DNA of 64,000 nt. Origin: Planosporangium sp963837285. Its GTDB lineage: Bacteria; Actinomycetota; Actinomycetes; Mycobacteriales; Micromonosporaceae. A model generated the notes under the pieces. That model did not search any database and was not told where the DNA came from. It saw only the letters and a program-made list of their open reading frames with translations. The position numbers were made by a program, and so were the translations under genes. The first letter of the stretch is position 1. Each line of letters opens with the position of its first letter. Location of the stretch: assembly GCA_963837285.1 (NCBI GenBank), contig CAWIMS010000005.1, positions 1,116,001-1,180,000 of the forward strand. The letters are read 5' to 3'. Below are positions 24,178 through 32,839 of this stretch, one piece after another.

Positions 24178-25518
24178 TCAGGACAGCGGGATCCGGTCGC
24201 CGGCCCGGTCGAAGAGGTACACCCGGTCGAAGTCCAGCGCCAGCGCCACCGTCTCGCCGAGCCTCGGCGCGGGCGCCGGGCGGGCGACCCGCAGGACCAC
24301 GTCACCGCGCGATGCCCGGGGCTGGTCGGAGTCGTACACCGGGTAGAAGCCGAACTCGGTCCGCGCGGTGGGCGCCGCAGGCGGGGTCGGGTGTGGATGC
24401 GGGCGGAACCGGGACAGCGCGTGCCGCAGCCCACCGCCGGTCGCACCGGTCTCCGGTTGGTCGGCGAACAGCTCGGCCAGGTCGCGCTCGGGCTCCGGCA
24501 ACTCCAGCCGCGTGGTGGCGTTGGCCGCCGGTACCGCGCCGGTGTCCACGTGCACGATCACCTCGTGGCCGAGATCCTCGGTCAGCCGGACGACCCCGCG
24601 GAGCACGTCGGCACGCTCGGCGTCGGGCCCGACCAGGGTGAGCGCCTCGGCCCGGATCCCGAAGGTCACCCGGGCGTTGTGGTGCTCGGCGAGCGCCGCC
24701 GCCCGCGGATCGTCGGCCGGCAACCGGACCACCTGGGTACCGAGGTCGATGACCACCTCGCCATCGGGCTGCGCGTAGATGGCCGACTGGAGCAGGCTGG
24801 TCTGGCCCGGACCGAGGAAGGCGGCGACGAAGATGTTGGCCGGGTTGGCGTACACCTCGTCGGGCGCCCCGACCTGCTGGAGCTGGCCGCGGCGCAGCAC
24901 CACGACCCGGTCCCCCATGGTCAGCGCCTCGGTGCGGTCGTGCGTCACGTACAGCGTGGTGACGCCGTACTCGCGGGTCAGGCGGACGATCTCGGCGCGC
25001 AGGTCCTCGCGCAGATGAGCGTCCAGATTGGACATCGGCTCGTCGAGCAGGAACACGGCGGGCCGGCGCACCACCGCCCGGGCCATCGCGACCCGTTGCC
25101 GCTGGCCGCCGGAGAGCTGGCCGGGCAGCCGGCGCAGCAGCGGGCGGATGCCGAGGAAGTCGGCCACCTCGGCCACCCGGGCCGCGGCGACCGCTTCGTC
25201 CAGTTGCGACACCCGCAGCGGGAAGCCGATGTTCTCGGCGACGGTGAGGTGCGGGTACAGCGAGAAGTCCTGGAACACCATGGCCACGTTGCGGGCCCGG
25301 GTCTGCTGGTGGTCGACGACCTTGCCGTCGAAGCAGACGTGCCCGGAGGTCGCCGTTTCCAGCCCGGCGACCAGCCGCAGCACGGTGCTCTTGCCGCACC
25401 CGGTCGGGCCGAGCAGCACCACGAACTCACCCTGAGCGACATCGAGCGTCAACGCGTCGACGGCGACGGTGCCGTCGGCGAAGACCTTCGTCAGCTGCTC
25501 CAGCGCGATCGCGGCCAT
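24178..25518 (-). CDS. Sugar-type ABC transporter ATPase (MsiK/UgpC/MalK-like), orphan
   Basis: 446 residues from ATG 25516-25518, with GGGGAGAG upstream. Motifs in order are Walker A LLGPTGCGKS, Q loop MVFQDFSLYPH, signature GQLSGGQRQRVAMARA, Walker B VFLLDEPMSNLD and H loop VTHDRTEAL. The C-terminal part has the regulatory TOBE/MalK domain (FGIRAEALTLVG, VRLTEDLGHEVIVHVDTG), extended by about 70 residues including ARTEFGFYPVYDSDQ. No permease or binding-protein gene is nearby, so like MsiK it may energise several sugar importers encoded elsewhere. The gene is followed directly by a PIN toxin remnant. Confidence 0.88.
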   Translation of the reverse strand: MAAIALEQLTKVFADGTVAVDALTLDVAQGEFVVLLGPTGCGKSTVLRLVAGLETATSGHVCFDGKVVDHQQTRARNVAMVFQDFSLYPHLTVAENIGFPLRVSQLDEAVAAARVAEVADFLGIRPLLRRLPGQLSGGQRQRVAMARAVVRRPAVFLLDEPMSNLDAHLREDLRAEIVRLTREYGVTTLYVTHDRTEALTMGDRVVVLRRGQLQQVGAPDEVYANPANIFVAAFLGPGQTSLLQSAIYAQPDGEVVIDLGTQVVRLPADDPRAAALAEHHNARVTFGIRAEALTLVGPDAERADVLRGVVRLTEDLGHEVIVHVDTGAVPAANATTRLELPEPERDLAELFADQPETGATGGGLRHALSRFRPHPHPTPPAAPTARTEFGFYPVYDSDQPRASRGDVVLRVARPAPAPRLGETVALALDFDRVYLFDRAGDRIPLS

Positions 25519-25583
25519 GCCCTCTCCCCAAGGCGACATGCTGCCAGGTGGAAGAGGCTGTCCGCAGTACTGAGGCCGAGGCG

Positions 25584-27077
25584 TTACCGAGTGGGCAGAT
25601 CGAGCGCGCAGCCGTCACGGAACGTGATCGTCGAGTCGCGCACGTTGGCGTCCAGGTACAGCGGATCCTTGGTGTCGACGACCAGCGCGAGCCGGTGCCC
25701 GGCGGGCAGGTCGAACGCGGTCACCTGCATCGGCACGTCGAGCCCGGTGGTGGCGGCGAGCCAGGTCATCGGCGCGTGCGAGACCAGCCGGCCGAGCCCG
25801 GCGTCGTTCACGTCGTACAGGTACGCCACCACCGTGCCGGCCGGCCGCGACGAGGTCAGCGCCAGGTGCAGCCGGGGAACGCCGCGAACCCGCAGGCCGG
25901 CCGGGTACCGGCCGGACTCCCATACCGCCGCGTCGTGCCGGGACACCGACGGCAGCCACACCAGCGGCGGCAGCCCGGTCAGCCCTTCGAGTCCGTTGGT
26001 GAGCAGCGCGACACCGGCGTCCGCCGTGGTGTCCACGCCGGCCCGGATGGTCTGCGACCAGCCCAGCGCCTCGTGGTCGGACCCGACGCTGACCCGCTGC
26101 CAGTCCGGGTAGGTCTCGGCCGTCGAGGAGTCGTGCGGGCGCAGCATGATGCCGGTGCCGATGCCCGTGTCGATTCCCCGCAGGTACCGGTCGAACCACA
26201 GCCGCACGCTGGTCCACGCCTGGTTGGGCAGGCCGGCCAGGCCGGACAGCTCGACCGTGGCGTGGTCGCCCGGGCGCAGTTCCAGCCGGGCCGGCGTGCG
26301 CAGCCGGTTGTAGAAGTCGACCATCTGCCCCGCCGGAAAGATGCTGTCGCCGAAGGCGTGCGTGATCAGTACAGCGGGATGGTTTTGATTGATCGCGTCG
26401 ACCGAGAACGCGGCGGACCGCTGGTCGGCCCACTGCTCCCGGCCGTCGGCGTCGCGGTCGGCCCAGTAGTCGGCGAGCACCCGGTTCATCTCGTCGGACG
26501 GGCGGCCGACCAGGTCGGCGGCCGCCTGGAGGAAGAACGCGGCCTGCGGGCGGCGGGTGTTGCCGCCGGTCATCGACGCGGCCATGTCGGCCCAGCCGGA
26601 CAGCGAGGCGACCGCGCGGATCCGCTTGTCGTGCGCCGCGGCCAGCAGGCTGATCCCGCCACCGTACGAGAGCCCGGCGATGCCGATCCGGTGTGGATCG
26701 ACGGCGGTGTTCGCGATCAGCCAGTCCACCGCGGTCGAGGCGTCCGCCACGTCATCCGGTCCGCCGACCTCGATCTTGCCGCCGGAAAACCAGAAACCCC
26801 TTGTCGTGTACGACAGGACGACGTACCCGTGCGCGGCCAGTTGCCTGGCTTGCGCGAGGTACTGGAAGTCGTTGAGCGCCCAGCTGGCCACGAACACGAT
26901 GCCGGGGTGGCGGCCGGGTGCCGCCGGAGCGATCACATTGGACTTGAGGACGGCGCCGTCGCGGGCGGTCAGGTCGTGCCAGTGGAATCCGGTGGTGCCG
27001 CTGTCAGCCCGCGCCGGCGAGGCCACGCCGACAACGGCGACGAGTAGGAGTACCAGAACGCCAACCGCACGTCGCAT
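25584..27077 (-). CDS. Secreted S15/CocE-type X-Pro dipeptidyl-peptidase-like hydrolase
   Basis: 497 residues with a signal peptide (MRRAVGVLVLLLVAVVGVAS). The alpha/beta hydrolase core has the nucleophile elbow GIAGLSYGGG (Ser137). It also has the strand GIVFVASWALNDF, the acid region ITHAFGDSIFP and the histidine in RPGDHATVELSG. The C-terminal jelly-roll domain (LRVRGVPRLHLALTSSRPAG, VPMQVTAFDLPAGHRLALVV) is typical of PepX_C/CocE. Possible substrates are prolyl peptides or esters; not determined. The upstream TetR gene on the same strand ends 21 bases before its start. Confidence 0.85.
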   Translation of the reverse strand: MRRAVGVLVLLLVAVVGVASPARADSGTTGFHWHDLTARDGAVLKSNVIAPAAPGRHPGIVFVASWALNDFQYLAQARQLAAHGYVVLSYTTRGFWFSGGKIEVGGPDDVADASTAVDWLIANTAVDPHRIGIAGLSYGGGISLLAAAHDKRIRAVASLSGWADMAASMTGGNTRRPQAAFFLQAAADLVGRPSDEMNRVLADYWADRDADGREQWADQRSAAFSVDAINQNHPAVLITHAFGDSIFPAGQMVDFYNRLRTPARLELRPGDHATVELSGLAGLPNQAWTSVRLWFDRYLRGIDTGIGTGIMLRPHDSSTAETYPDWQRVSVGSDHEALGWSQTIRAGVDTTADAGVALLTNGLEGLTGLPPLVWLPSVSRHDAAVWESGRYPAGLRVRGVPRLHLALTSSRPAGTVVAYLYDVNDAGLGRLVSHAPMTWLAATTGLDVPMQVTAFDLPAGHRLALVVDTKDPLYLDANVRDSTITFRDGCALDLPTR

Positions 27078-27098
27078 CGACGGCTCCCTCCCCGAATG

Positions 27099-27698
27099 TT
27101 ACCGGAGAGTAACAGGCCCTTCCGGGGACCGCGAGCCGGGGGACGGGTCTCCGCCGACCAGTTCCATCGCCACCTCCAGGCCGGCCTGCTTGCGCTGCTC
27201 GTCGGTCATCGCCTCGTCGCGGAGCACGAACCAGGTGGCGTGCACCGCGAATATCGCCAGCGAGGACTTGAGCTGCTCGGTCGGCAGCGCGTCCGGGTCG
27301 GTGAGAAACTCCAGCATTTCGAGCATGCGGTCGCGCATCTTCTCGGTGGCCGGGTGGCCCCGCAACGACGTCTGGTTGCGCTCGAAGAACCGCATCATCT
27401 GGTGCTGGCGGGTCTCCGCGAGGTGGGCCGCGTACCGCCGGACCAGCTCACGCCGGTTCTCGACCGTACGCGGCAGGCCCTTGGCCCAGGCGATCAGCTC
27501 GTCGATGGCCGCCATGCGCACCTCGACCATGCTGGCGACGATGTCCTCTTTGGTCTTGAAGTGGTAGTACAGCGCAGCCTTGGTGACGCCCAGCTTCTCG
27601 GCGATCTCGCGCAGTGAGGTCGCTTCGTACCCCTGCTCGATGAAGAGGTCCAGCGCGACATCCTGGATCCGCGTACGGGTATCGGAGGTCTCCGTCAT
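27099..27698 (-). CDS. TetR-family repressor, divergent from an MFS exporter
   Basis: 199 residues from ATG 27698. Residues 10-56 form the TetR helix-turn-helix (AEKLGVTKAALYYHFKTKED). The helical C-terminal domain would bind a ligand. The MFS drug-exporter gene is divergent with a 133-base gap that carries two inverted operator-like sites. Repression of the exporter, relieved by a toxic compound, is the usual meaning of this arrangement. Confidence 0.92.
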   Translation of the reverse strand: MTETSDTRTRIQDVALDLFIEQGYEATSLREIAEKLGVTKAALYYHFKTKEDIVASMVEVRMAAIDELIAWAKGLPRTVENRRELVRRYAAHLAETRQHQMMRFFERNQTSLRGHPATEKMRDRMLEMLEFLTDPDALPTEQLKSSLAIFAVHATWFVLRDEAMTDEQRKQAGLEVAMELVGGDPSPGSRSPEGPVTLR

Positions 27699-27731
27699 GA
27701 CTCGCTCGCGCGCCCCCTCTTTGCTCCCGGA

Positions 27732-27800
27732 CTTACTTGACGGCCGGCTAGTGGCAGCTTAGCGTACGAGACGGATTTCACTAACCGGTCGGCAAGTAAG
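27732..27800. promoter_or_regulatory. Paired operator-like sites between tetR and the MFS gene
   Basis: The site 27732-27751 reads CTTACTTGACGGCCGGCTAG. The reverse complement of 27781-27800 reads CTTACTTGCCGACCGGTTAG. They match at 17 of 20 positions, lie in opposite orientation and together flank the divergent promoter region. Each core (TTACTTG...GTTAG) has the partial symmetry of TetR operators. Confidence 0.65.
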
Positions 27801-27831
27801 GCGGCCTTCTCGATCAAGGGGGAGCGTACCG

Positions 27832-29445
27832 GTGTCCGCTACCGAGACTGCGTCCGCAACGGTGCCCGGACGGCGCCGCGAAGTAATGGTCGTGCTACCC
27901 GGCATCCTGCTGGCGACGATGCTCGCGATGCTCGACAACCTGATCGTCGGCACCGCGATGCCACGGATCGTCGGCGAGTTGGGTGGCCTGACCCACCTGT
28001 CCTGGGTGGTGACCGCGTTCGTGCTGGGCGCCACCGTGTCCACCCCGATCTGGGGGAAGATCGGCGACCTGTACGGGCGCAAGAACATCTTCATCGGGTC
28101 GATCGTGCTGTTCCTGATCGGCTCGGCGCTGTGCGGCATGGCCGGCTCCGACATGCTCGGCGGCCCGCACAACGGCATGAACGAGCTGATCGCGTTCCGC
28201 GCGATCCAGGGCCTGGGCGCCGGCGGCCTGATCGTCAACGCGTACGCGATCATCGGCGACCTGGTGCCGCCCCGCGAGCGGGGTCGCTACCAGGGCCTCA
28301 TGGCCGCGAACATGTCGTTGTCCCTGATCGCCGGCCCGCTGGTCGGCGGCTTCATCACCGACCACCTGACCTGGCGTTGGGCGTTCTACGTCAACCTGCC
28401 CATCGGCGCGCTCGCGCTGCTGGTCCTGATCGCGAAGCTGCACCTGCCGAAGCACCGCACCGAGCACCGCATCGACTGGCTCGGCGCCGTGCTCCTCGGT
28501 GCGAGCATCACCGCGCTGGTGCTGATCACGACGTGGGGCGGCAACGACTACGGGTGGGGCTCGATCCAGATCATCGGCCTGGCCGTGATCGCGGTCGTGA
28601 CGATGGCGGCGTTCGTCGCGGTCGAGCGGCGGGCGGCCGAGCCCATCCTGCCGCTGGGCCTGTTCCGCAACGCCAACTTCACCGTCATCTCCGGCGTCGG
28701 CTTCCTGCTCGGGTTCGCGATGTTCGGCGCGATCAACTTCCTGCCGCTCTACCAGCAGACCGTGCAGGGCGCGTCCGCGACCAACTCCGGCTTCCTGCTG
28801 CTGCCGATGCTGCTCGCCGCGATGGTGGTGTCGCTGGTCATCGGGCAGGTCATCACCCGGACGGGACGGTACAAGATCTTCCCGATCCTCGGCGGCATCG
28901 GCATGACGGTCGGCATGTTGCTGCTCGCCCAGCAGGACGCGACCACGTCGCGCTGGGTGACCGGCGCGTTCATCGCGGTGCTCGGCATCGGCATGGGCTT
29001 CCTGATGCAGACCACCATGCTGATCACGCAGAACAGCGTCGAGATGAAGGACCTCGGTGTGGCCAGCAGCGCGGCCACGTTCTTCCGCTCGATCGGTGGC
29101 TCGTTCGGGGTCTCGCTGTTCGGCGCCATCCTCAACCACGAGCTGCTGTCGGACCTCACGGCGAAACTGGGCCCGGCCGGCGCCAGGCTGGCCAGCGCGG
29201 GTAGCCGGCTCGACCCGGCCGCGTTGAAGGCATTGCCCGCGCAACTGCGGACCGGTTTCCTCGACTCGCTCGCGTCCTCGATGTCCCACGTGTTCTGGTG
29301 GGCGACCGCCATCGCCGTGGTGGTGCCCGTCCTCGCGCTGTTCGTCCGCGAGGTCCCGCTGCGCGCCGGCCCCGCCGCCGGAAAGCCGCAGGAGGCCGGC
29401 CCCGAAGCCGAAGCCCAGGCCGCGCTGGCCACAGCAGCCGAGTAG
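27832..29445 (+). CDS. MFS drug:H+ antiporter, DHA2 (14-TM) family
   Basis: 537 residues from GTG 27832, with GGGGGAGC upstream. Fourteen membrane segments are visible. MFS motif A is GKIGDLYGRKNIF, motif B-like RAIQGLGAGGLIVNAYAIIG and motif C GPLVGGFITDHLTWRWAFYV. The hydrophilic C-terminal tail is rich in A, E and P. It is probably a proton-driven exporter of hydrophobic or cationic compounds, regulated by the divergent TetR. Family A palindrome copy 3 follows its stop by 15 bases. Confidence 0.92.
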   Translation: MSATETASATVPGRRREVMVVLPGILLATMLAMLDNLIVGTAMPRIVGELGGLTHLSWVVTAFVLGATVSTPIWGKIGDLYGRKNIFIGSIVLFLIGSALCGMAGSDMLGGPHNGMNELIAFRAIQGLGAGGLIVNAYAIIGDLVPPRERGRYQGLMAANMSLSLIAGPLVGGFITDHLTWRWAFYVNLPIGALALLVLIAKLHLPKHRTEHRIDWLGAVLLGASITALVLITTWGGNDYGWGSIQIIGLAVIAVVTMAAFVAVERRAAEPILPLGLFRNANFTVISGVGFLLGFAMFGAINFLPLYQQTVQGASATNSGFLLLPMLLAAMVVSLVIGQVITRTGRYKIFPILGGIGMTVGMLLLAQQDATTSRWVTGAFIAVLGIGMGFLMQTTMLITQNSVEMKDLGVASSAATFFRSIGGSFGVSLFGAILNHELLSDLTAKLGPAGARLASAGSRLDPAALKALPAQLRTGFLDSLASSMSHVFWWATAIAVVVPVLALFVREVPLRAGPAAGKPQEAGPEAEAQAALATAAE

Positions 29446-29460
29446 CTCCGGCCAATCCCC

Positions 29461-29523
29461 GTCGATCTAGGACGAATGGTGGGCGGTCTGTCCCTTTTGG
29501 GCCACCATTCCTCCTAGATCGAC
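29461..29523. repeat. Family A palindrome, copy 3
   Basis: The left arm 29461-29482 and right arm 29502-29523 match at 21 of 22 positions (one change, CCTCC for CGTCC). The left arm is again GTCGATCTAGGACGAATGGT. It lies between the MFS gene and the hydrolase gene, which are in the same direction. It probably isolates the two transcripts. Confidence 0.88.
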
Positions 29524-29553
29524 GCGAGGGGCTATCGACGTGAGGGGGCTACT

Positions 29554-30276
29554 GTGTCGTCCGTGAATGTACGGGGGCTTGTCGGTGTGTTGGCGGGTGT
29601 GGTCATCGTTGCCGGCGGGTGCGGAAGCGGCGAAAAGTCGACGGTGCGGAAGTCGCCGGAGCCGACGGCCGTCGCGGCCTGCATCAACGACGACCAGCAG
29701 CGCGCCGGCGGGTTCACCCAGGCGCACGGCAGCGGCCGCGCGGTGTCCGGTGTCGTCTTCGGCAGCGGCACCACCGGCGTCGTGATGGCCAACCAGTCCG
29801 ACGGCGACCTGTGCCAGTGGCAGCCCTACGCGCTGGAACTGATGCGGAAGGGCTACCGGACGGCGGTGTTCAACTACACCGGCCAGGATTCGCCGCTCGA
29901 CGTGCTCGCCGCCGTCGACGTCCTGCGGGCCAAGGGCGTGCAGAAGGTGTTCCTGATCGGTGCCTCGATGGGCGGCACCGCGGTCCTCGACGCCGCATCG
30001 CAGGCGCAGCCGCCGGTCGCCGGCGTGGTCGACCTCTCCGGCCCGGAAAGCTACGCCGGGGCGAACGCGCTGGCGGCCGTCCAGAAGCTCACCGTGCCGG
30101 CGCTGTTCATCGCCGGCCAGTACGACACCTCGTTCATCGACAACACTAACCATCTGTACGCGGCCTGCGTGTGCAAGGACAAGCAACTCTCCGTCGAGCC
30201 GAGCGGCGACCACGGGGTGTCGTTGCTGAACGACCACGTCACCGGCCTGATCGAGAAATTTCTGACCGACCACTGA
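29554..30276 (+). CDS. Alpha/beta-hydrolase lipoprotein
   Basis: 240 residues from GTG 29554 (GAGGGGG upstream) or GTG 29563. The signal peptide ends in the lipobox VAGGC at about residue 23, so it should be a membrane lipoprotein. The hydrolase core has GVVMANQSDGDLCQW, the nucleophile elbow LIGASMGGTA, the acid region LFIAGQYDTSFIDN and a histidine in SGDHGVSLL. The fold is that of small esterases or dienelactone hydrolase-like proteins. Substrate unknown. Confidence 0.82.
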   Translation: MSSVNVRGLVGVLAGVVIVAGGCGSGEKSTVRKSPEPTAVAACINDDQQRAGGFTQAHGSGRAVSGVVFGSGTTGVVMANQSDGDLCQWQPYALELMRKGYRTAVFNYTGQDSPLDVLAAVDVLRAKGVQKVFLIGASMGGTAVLDAASQAQPPVAGVVDLSGPESYAGANALAAVQKLTVPALFIAGQYDTSFIDNTNHLYAACVCKDKQLSVEPSGDHGVSLLNDHVTGLIEKFLTDH

Positions 30277-30404
30277 CCGTCCGGCAGACTTGACCACCCG
30301 ACCGGGTAGTCCCCCGGTCCGGTTGCGGACAGTTACCTTGAGCTCCCTCTCCGTGGACCCGACAGTGATCTCGCATCACCGCGTCAACGGGAGGGTAGGA
30401 CCAC

Positions 30405-31178
30405 ATGACCGCACCGATTCCTCGCCAGTCCAAGCGCTACGGGTGGGTACCCGACCTCCCCGACCAGCGTGACCACCTGTTCGCCGCACGCCCGGCCGTG
30501 CTCGCCGACCTGCCGCCGAGCGTCGACCTTCGCGACAAGTGCCCCAAGATCTACGACCAGGGTCGCCTGGGCAGCTGCACGGCCAACGCGATCGCCGCGG
30601 CGTACCAGTTCGGACTGCTCAAGCAGGGGCTCCCCGACTTCATGCCGTCCCGGCTGTTCATCTACTACAACGAGCGCGCGTTGGAAGGCACCATCAAGTC
30701 CGACAGCGGCGCGATGATCCGGGACGGCATCAAGAGCCTCAACAAGCAGGGCGTGTGCGAGGAGGTCTCCTGGGCCTACGACATCACGAAGTTCGCCGAC
30801 GAGCCGCCGGCCCCCTGCTACCAGGAGGCGTTGGGCAACCTCTGCACCGCTTACCAGCGGGTTCAGCGTTCCCTGGCCCAGCTCAGGGGCTGTCTCGCCG
30901 ACGGGTACCCGATCGTGTTCGGTTTCATGGTCTACGAGAGCTTCGAGGGCGAGGAGGTCGCCCGCACCGGTGAGGTGCCGATGCCGGGTGCGAACGAGCA
31001 GGCGCTGGGCGGGCACGCGGTGCTCGCGGTCGGGTACGACGACGCGACCGGCCGGTTCCTGGTCCGCAACTCGTGGGGCTCCGACTGGGGGCAGGACGGC
31101 TACTTCACGATGCCGTACGCGTACCTCACCGAGCGCGCCCTGTCGTCCGACTTCTGGGCCGTCAACGTCGTGAGCTGA
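30405..31178 (+). CDS. Papain-like C1 cysteine peptidase
   Basis: 257 residues from ATG 30405 (GGGAGGGTAGGA upstream). The catalytic Cys58 is in YDQGRLGSCTANA, the histidine in ALGGHAVLAVGYDD and the asparagine in LVRNSWGSDWGQDGYF. All of the C1A triad is present. No signal peptide and no pro-domain is visible; the N-terminus reads RYGWVPDLPDQRDHLFA, a motif common to bacterial and viral C1-like peptidases. It would act in the cytoplasm or be exported by a route not visible here. Confidence 0.88.
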   Translation: MTAPIPRQSKRYGWVPDLPDQRDHLFAARPAVLADLPPSVDLRDKCPKIYDQGRLGSCTANAIAAAYQFGLLKQGLPDFMPSRLFIYYNERALEGTIKSDSGAMIRDGIKSLNKQGVCEEVSWAYDITKFADEPPAPCYQEALGNLCTAYQRVQRSLAQLRGCLADGYPIVFGFMVYESFEGEEVARTGEVPMPGANEQALGGHAVLAVGYDDATGRFLVRNSWGSDWGQDGYFTMPYAYLTERALSSDFWAVNVVS

Positions 31179-31188
31179 CAATCTTCGC

Positions 31189-31251
31189 CACAACTTCCCG
31201 AAAGTTGTGGCCTCAAGGCTCGTCGGAGGCCACAACTTCCGGGAAGTTGTG
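31189..31251. repeat. Family B palindrome, copy 2
   Basis: The left arm 31189-31214 and right arm 31226-31251 match at 25 of 26 positions; each arm contains CACAACTTCC and GGAAGTTGTG, so each is itself palindromic. It begins ten bases after the stop of the C1 peptidase gene and lies before the ligase gene. Confidence 0.88.
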
Positions 31252-31342
31252 ACACGGCGGTGGCTCGACACCCACAGTTCTTCCGTGACCGCAGCGGGGT
31301 ATGAGACCTTGAAAGTACTGCGGCGCCGGAGGATGGTGCGCG

Positions 31343-32821
31343 ATGGGTCAAGAGGTCGACCGCCGGGTCTTCACCCGCCAGGATCGCCAGTTCTACCGCC
31401 AGAAGGTGCGGCGCTGCCTGGACGTGTTCGCACGAATGCTCAGGGAGTCGCGGTTCGACTTCGAGCGGCCGCTGACCGGGTTGGAGATCGAGCTCAACCT
31501 GGTCGACGACGATCGACAGCCGGCGATGCGCAACGAGGATGCCCTCCAGGCCATCGCCGACCCCGACTTCCAGACCGAGCTCGGCCAGTTCAACATCGAG
31601 ATCAACGTCGCGCCGCGCCGGCTGGCGGAGAACGGCCTGCGGCTGTTCGAGGACCAGGTCCGGGCCAGCCTCAACGCGGCGGAGGAGCACTCGCGGGGCG
31701 TCGGCGCGCACACCGTCATGATCGGAATCCTGCCGACGCTGCGCGCCGAGCACCTCACCCACGACTCGCTGTCGACCAATCCCCGGTACGCGCTGCTCAA
31801 CGAGCAGATCTTCACCGCGCGCGGCGAGGACCTGTACATCTCCATCAAGGGCGTCGAGCAGCTCGCCACCACCGCCGACACGGTCGCGCCGGAGGCGGCC
31901 TGCACCAGTACCCAACTGCATCTCCAGGTCAGCCCGGAGCAGTTCCCCGCGTACTGGAACGCCGCCCAGGCCGTCGCCGGGATCCAGGTGGCGATCGGCG
32001 CCAACTCGCCGTTCCTGTTCGGCCGGCACCTGTGGCAGGAGACCCGGATCCCCCTGTTCGAGCAGGCCACCGACACGCGCTCGGAAGAGCTCAAAGAACA
32101 GGGGGTACGCCCGCGGGTGTGGTTCGGCGAGCGCTGGATCACCTCGATCTTCGACCTGTTCGAGGAGAACGTACGGTACTTCCCCGCGCTGCTGCCGGTC
32201 TGCGACGACGAGGACCCGGTCGAGATGCTCGACCGGGGCGAGACGCCGAAGCTGGGCGAGCTGCGGCTGCACAACGGCACCGTGTACCGGTGGAACCGGC
32301 CGGTCTACGACGTGGTTCAAGGCCGCCCGCACGTGCGCGTGGAGAACCGGGTACTGCCGGCCGGACCGACCGTGGTCGACATCCTCGCCAACGCCGCGTT
32401 CTATTTCGGCCTGGTCCGGATGCTCGCCGAGGCGGAGCGTCCGATCTGGACCCGGATGTCGTTCACGACCGCCGCCGAGGACTTCCACGCCGCCGCCCGG
32501 CAGGGTCTCGACACCCAGCTGTACTGGCCGGGCCTGGGCAACGTCCCGGTTACCGAGTTGGTGCTGCGTCGCCTGCTGCCGCTCGCGTACGAGGGGCTGG
32601 ACCTGTGGGGGGTGGCGCCCGCCGACCGGGACCGGCTGCTCGGGGTGATCGAGCGGCGCTGCGTCACCGGCGTCAACGGCGCGAGCTGGCAGGTCGACAT
32701 GGTGCGCCGGTTCGAGGAGAAGGAACACCTCGACCGGTTCGAGGCGCTGCGGGCCATGCTCACCCGGTACATCGAGCACATGCACGGCAACGCCCCCGTA
32801 CACGAGTGGCCAGTGCCCTGA
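31343..32821 (+). CDS. Glutamate-cysteine ligase-like (GCS2) enzyme
   Basis: 492 residues from ATG 31343 (CCGGAGGA upstream). GCS2-type features are LTGLEIELNLVDDD, the active-site segment GQFNIEINVAPRRLAENG, a central STQLHLQVSPEQFPAYWNAA, GANSPFLFGRHLWQETRIPL, RVWFGERW and VENRVLPAGPTVVDILANAA. Such enzymes join glutamate to an amine in an ATP-dependent reaction. In mycothiol-making actinobacteria several paralogues exist whose real substrates are unknown, so gamma-glutamylcysteine formation is only one possibility. Confidence 0.82.
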   Translation: MGQEVDRRVFTRQDRQFYRQKVRRCLDVFARMLRESRFDFERPLTGLEIELNLVDDDRQPAMRNEDALQAIADPDFQTELGQFNIEINVAPRRLAENGLRLFEDQVRASLNAAEEHSRGVGAHTVMIGILPTLRAEHLTHDSLSTNPRYALLNEQIFTARGEDLYISIKGVEQLATTADTVAPEAACTSTQLHLQVSPEQFPAYWNAAQAVAGIQVAIGANSPFLFGRHLWQETRIPLFEQATDTRSEELKEQGVRPRVWFGERWITSIFDLFEENVRYFPALLPVCDDEDPVEMLDRGETPKLGELRLHNGTVYRWNRPVYDVVQGRPHVRVENRVLPAGPTVVDILANAAFYFGLVRMLAEAERPIWTRMSFTTAAEDFHAAARQGLDTQLYWPGLGNVPVTELVLRRLLPLAYEGLDLWGVAPADRDRLLGVIERRCVTGVNGASWQVDMVRRFEEKEHLDRFEALRAMLTRYIEHMHGNAPVHEWPVP

Positions 32822-32839
32822 TCGGCACAACGTCCCGGA

